From assembly GCF_900327775.1 (NCBI RefSeq), contig NZ_OUMZ01000005.1, forward strand, positions 186,001 to 250,000: a DNA stretch of 64,000 bases, in the 5' to 3' direction. Shown here piece by piece: positions 63,259 through 64,000 of this stretch. Position 1 is the first letter of the stretch. Every line of letters starts with the position of its first letter. Both the position numbers and the translations under genes were made by a program. The stretch is from Roseovarius sp. EL26 (GTDB lineage: Bacteria > Pseudomonadota > Alphaproteobacteria > Rhodobacterales > Rhodobacteraceae). The notes below the pieces were generated by a model. That model had not been told where the DNA came from, searched no databases, and saw only the letters and a list, made by a program, of their open reading frames with translations.

Positions 63259-64000
63259 ATGAGCTTCCGTCTTCAGCCGCAGGCACCTGAACGTCCAAAC
63301 CGTTGCCAACTTTTTGGCCCCGGTTCAAACACCAAGCTTTTTGAGAAAATGGCGGCTTCGGCGGCGGATGTGATTAACATCGATCTCGAAGATTCGGTAG
63401 CTCCGACAGACAAAGATGCGGCGCGCGCCAACACGATTGAGGCCATAAATACAATCGACTGGGGCAACAAATACTTGTCCGTGCGGATCAACGGTCTGGA
63501 CACTGGTTGGTGGTATCGCGACGTTGTTGACCTGATGGAACAGGCCGGTGACCGGATTGATCAGATCATGATCCCCAAGGTGGGTTGCGCGGCAGATGTT
63601 TATGCCGTTGATGCATTGGTGACAGCAATTGAAACCGCAAAGGGCCGCACCAAGCCGATCAGTTTCGAAGTGATCATCGAATCGGCAGCAGGTATTGCCC
63701 ATGTCGAAGAGATTGCAGCGTCTTCACCCCGCCTGCAGGCCATGAGCCTGGGGGCGGCTGATTTTGCCGCATCGATGGGCATGGCCACCACCGGGATCGG
63801 CGGCACGCAGGAAAACTATTACATGGTGCGTGACGGCCAGAACTATTGGGGCGATGCATGGCACTGGGCGACGGCCGCAATCGTGGCTGCGTGCCGGACA
63901 CATGGTGTATTGCCAGTTGATGGCCCATTTGGCGACTTCTCGGATGACGAAGGATTCCGCGCTCAGGCCAAACGTGCTGCGACCATGGGCATGGTGGGAA
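63259..64000 (+). CDS. mcl1: L-malyl-CoA/beta-methylmalyl-CoA lyase (HpcH/HpaI-CitE family), 3' end outside window
   Basis: Cleaves beta-methylmalyl-CoA to glyoxylate and propionyl-CoA and L-malyl-CoA to glyoxylate and acetyl-CoA, key steps of the ethylmalonyl-CoA pathway and the 3-hydroxypropionate cycle. The frame is open from ATG 63259 to the window end (247 codons). It reads FRLQPQAPERPNRCQLFGPG, then INIDLEDSVAPTDKDAARAN (metal and substrate Asp/Glu) and SFEVIIESAAGIAHVEEIAA. SLGAADFAASMGMATTGIGG is typical of this lyase in Rhodobacterales. An ATG at 63254 is out of frame. Right end not visible. Confidence 0.92.
   Translation, partial: MSFRLQPQAPERPNRCQLFGPGSNTKLFEKMAASAADVINIDLEDSVAPTDKDAARANTIEAINTIDWGNKYLSVRINGLDTGWWYRDVVDLMEQAGDRIDQIMIPKVGCAADVYAVDALVTAIETAKGRTKPISFEVIIESAAGIAHVEEIAASSPRLQAMSLGAADFAASMGMATTGIGGTQENYYMVRDGQNYWGDAWHWATAAIVAACRTHGVLPVDGPFGDFSDDEGFRAQAKRAATMGMVG

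Overview
The window reads as a chromosomal segment of an alphaproteobacterium, most likely a marine Rhodobacterales (Roseobacter-group) species. This is inferred from several things: the protein sequences; the mutT-argJ-parvulin-secA block; an RpoH-type promoter of alphaproteobacterial form before dnaK; an Irr-type iron box before an mbfA-like gene; a DUF2793 gene beside an RTX gene; the DgcN/DgcA D-glutamate genes; and an L-malyl-CoA lyase. I saw no insertion sequence, integrase, prophage or CRISPR array. Most genes are ordinary, compactly packed chromosomal genes, and both window edges cut a gene (infB on the left, a malyl-CoA lyase on the right). Layout. 1-16 kb holds translation, secretion and protein-quality genes: the end of infB, a 44-residue orphan peptide, mutT/argJ/parvulin on the minus strand, secA, two exported proteins (one a PstS-like/OmpA fusion), radC, a homocysteine methyltransferase, dnaK-dnaJ with a heat-shock promoter, alkB and an orphan KpsM-type permease. 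16-25 kb is a plus-strand surface-polysaccharide block: cysQ, kdsB, galU, galE, two tandem paralogous glycosyltransferases, a Branch-type glycosyltransferase and an apparent double-domain sulfotransferase. It makes UDP-glucose, UDP-galactose and CMP-KDO, handles PAP (the by-product of sulfation), and probably builds a sulfated glycan. 25-31 kb carries ptsN, hpf and lptB-lptA-lptC (LPS transport; rpoN, often found here in other bacteria, is absent), an RNase D-like gene, tRNA-Leu(CAG), an SDR protein and uppP. 31-37.5 kb is glutamate synthase, gltD-gltB. 37.5-47.5 kb is an accessory stretch: a TetR/reductase operon with a visible operator, the coupled DUF1326-DUF2182 cysteine-rich pair, LysE, tag, the iron gene mbfA with its Irr box, an exported 52-residue peptide, another TetR, glycerate kinase, and a LysR/SnoaL divergent pair. 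47.5-57.5 kb has further sugar-nucleotide genes (ugd, glmM, manC), a DUF2793 protein, a giant RTX protein with near-identical 216-bp repeats, and a small MscS channel. 57.5-64 kb has the D-amino-acid operon dgcN-dgcA-dat, an OYE/MFS pair and the start of the malyl-CoA lyase gene. The sugar-nucleotide genes spread through the window (galU, galE, ugd, glmM, manC, kdsB) together with uppP and lptABC feed peptidoglycan, LPS and exopolysaccharide synthesis. The most uncharacterised material is the glycosyltransferase/sulfotransferase block, the DUF1326-DUF2182 pair, the RTX repeat array, and several small peptides and palindromes in intergenic regions. All functional calls rest on recognising motifs by eye; no database search was run.
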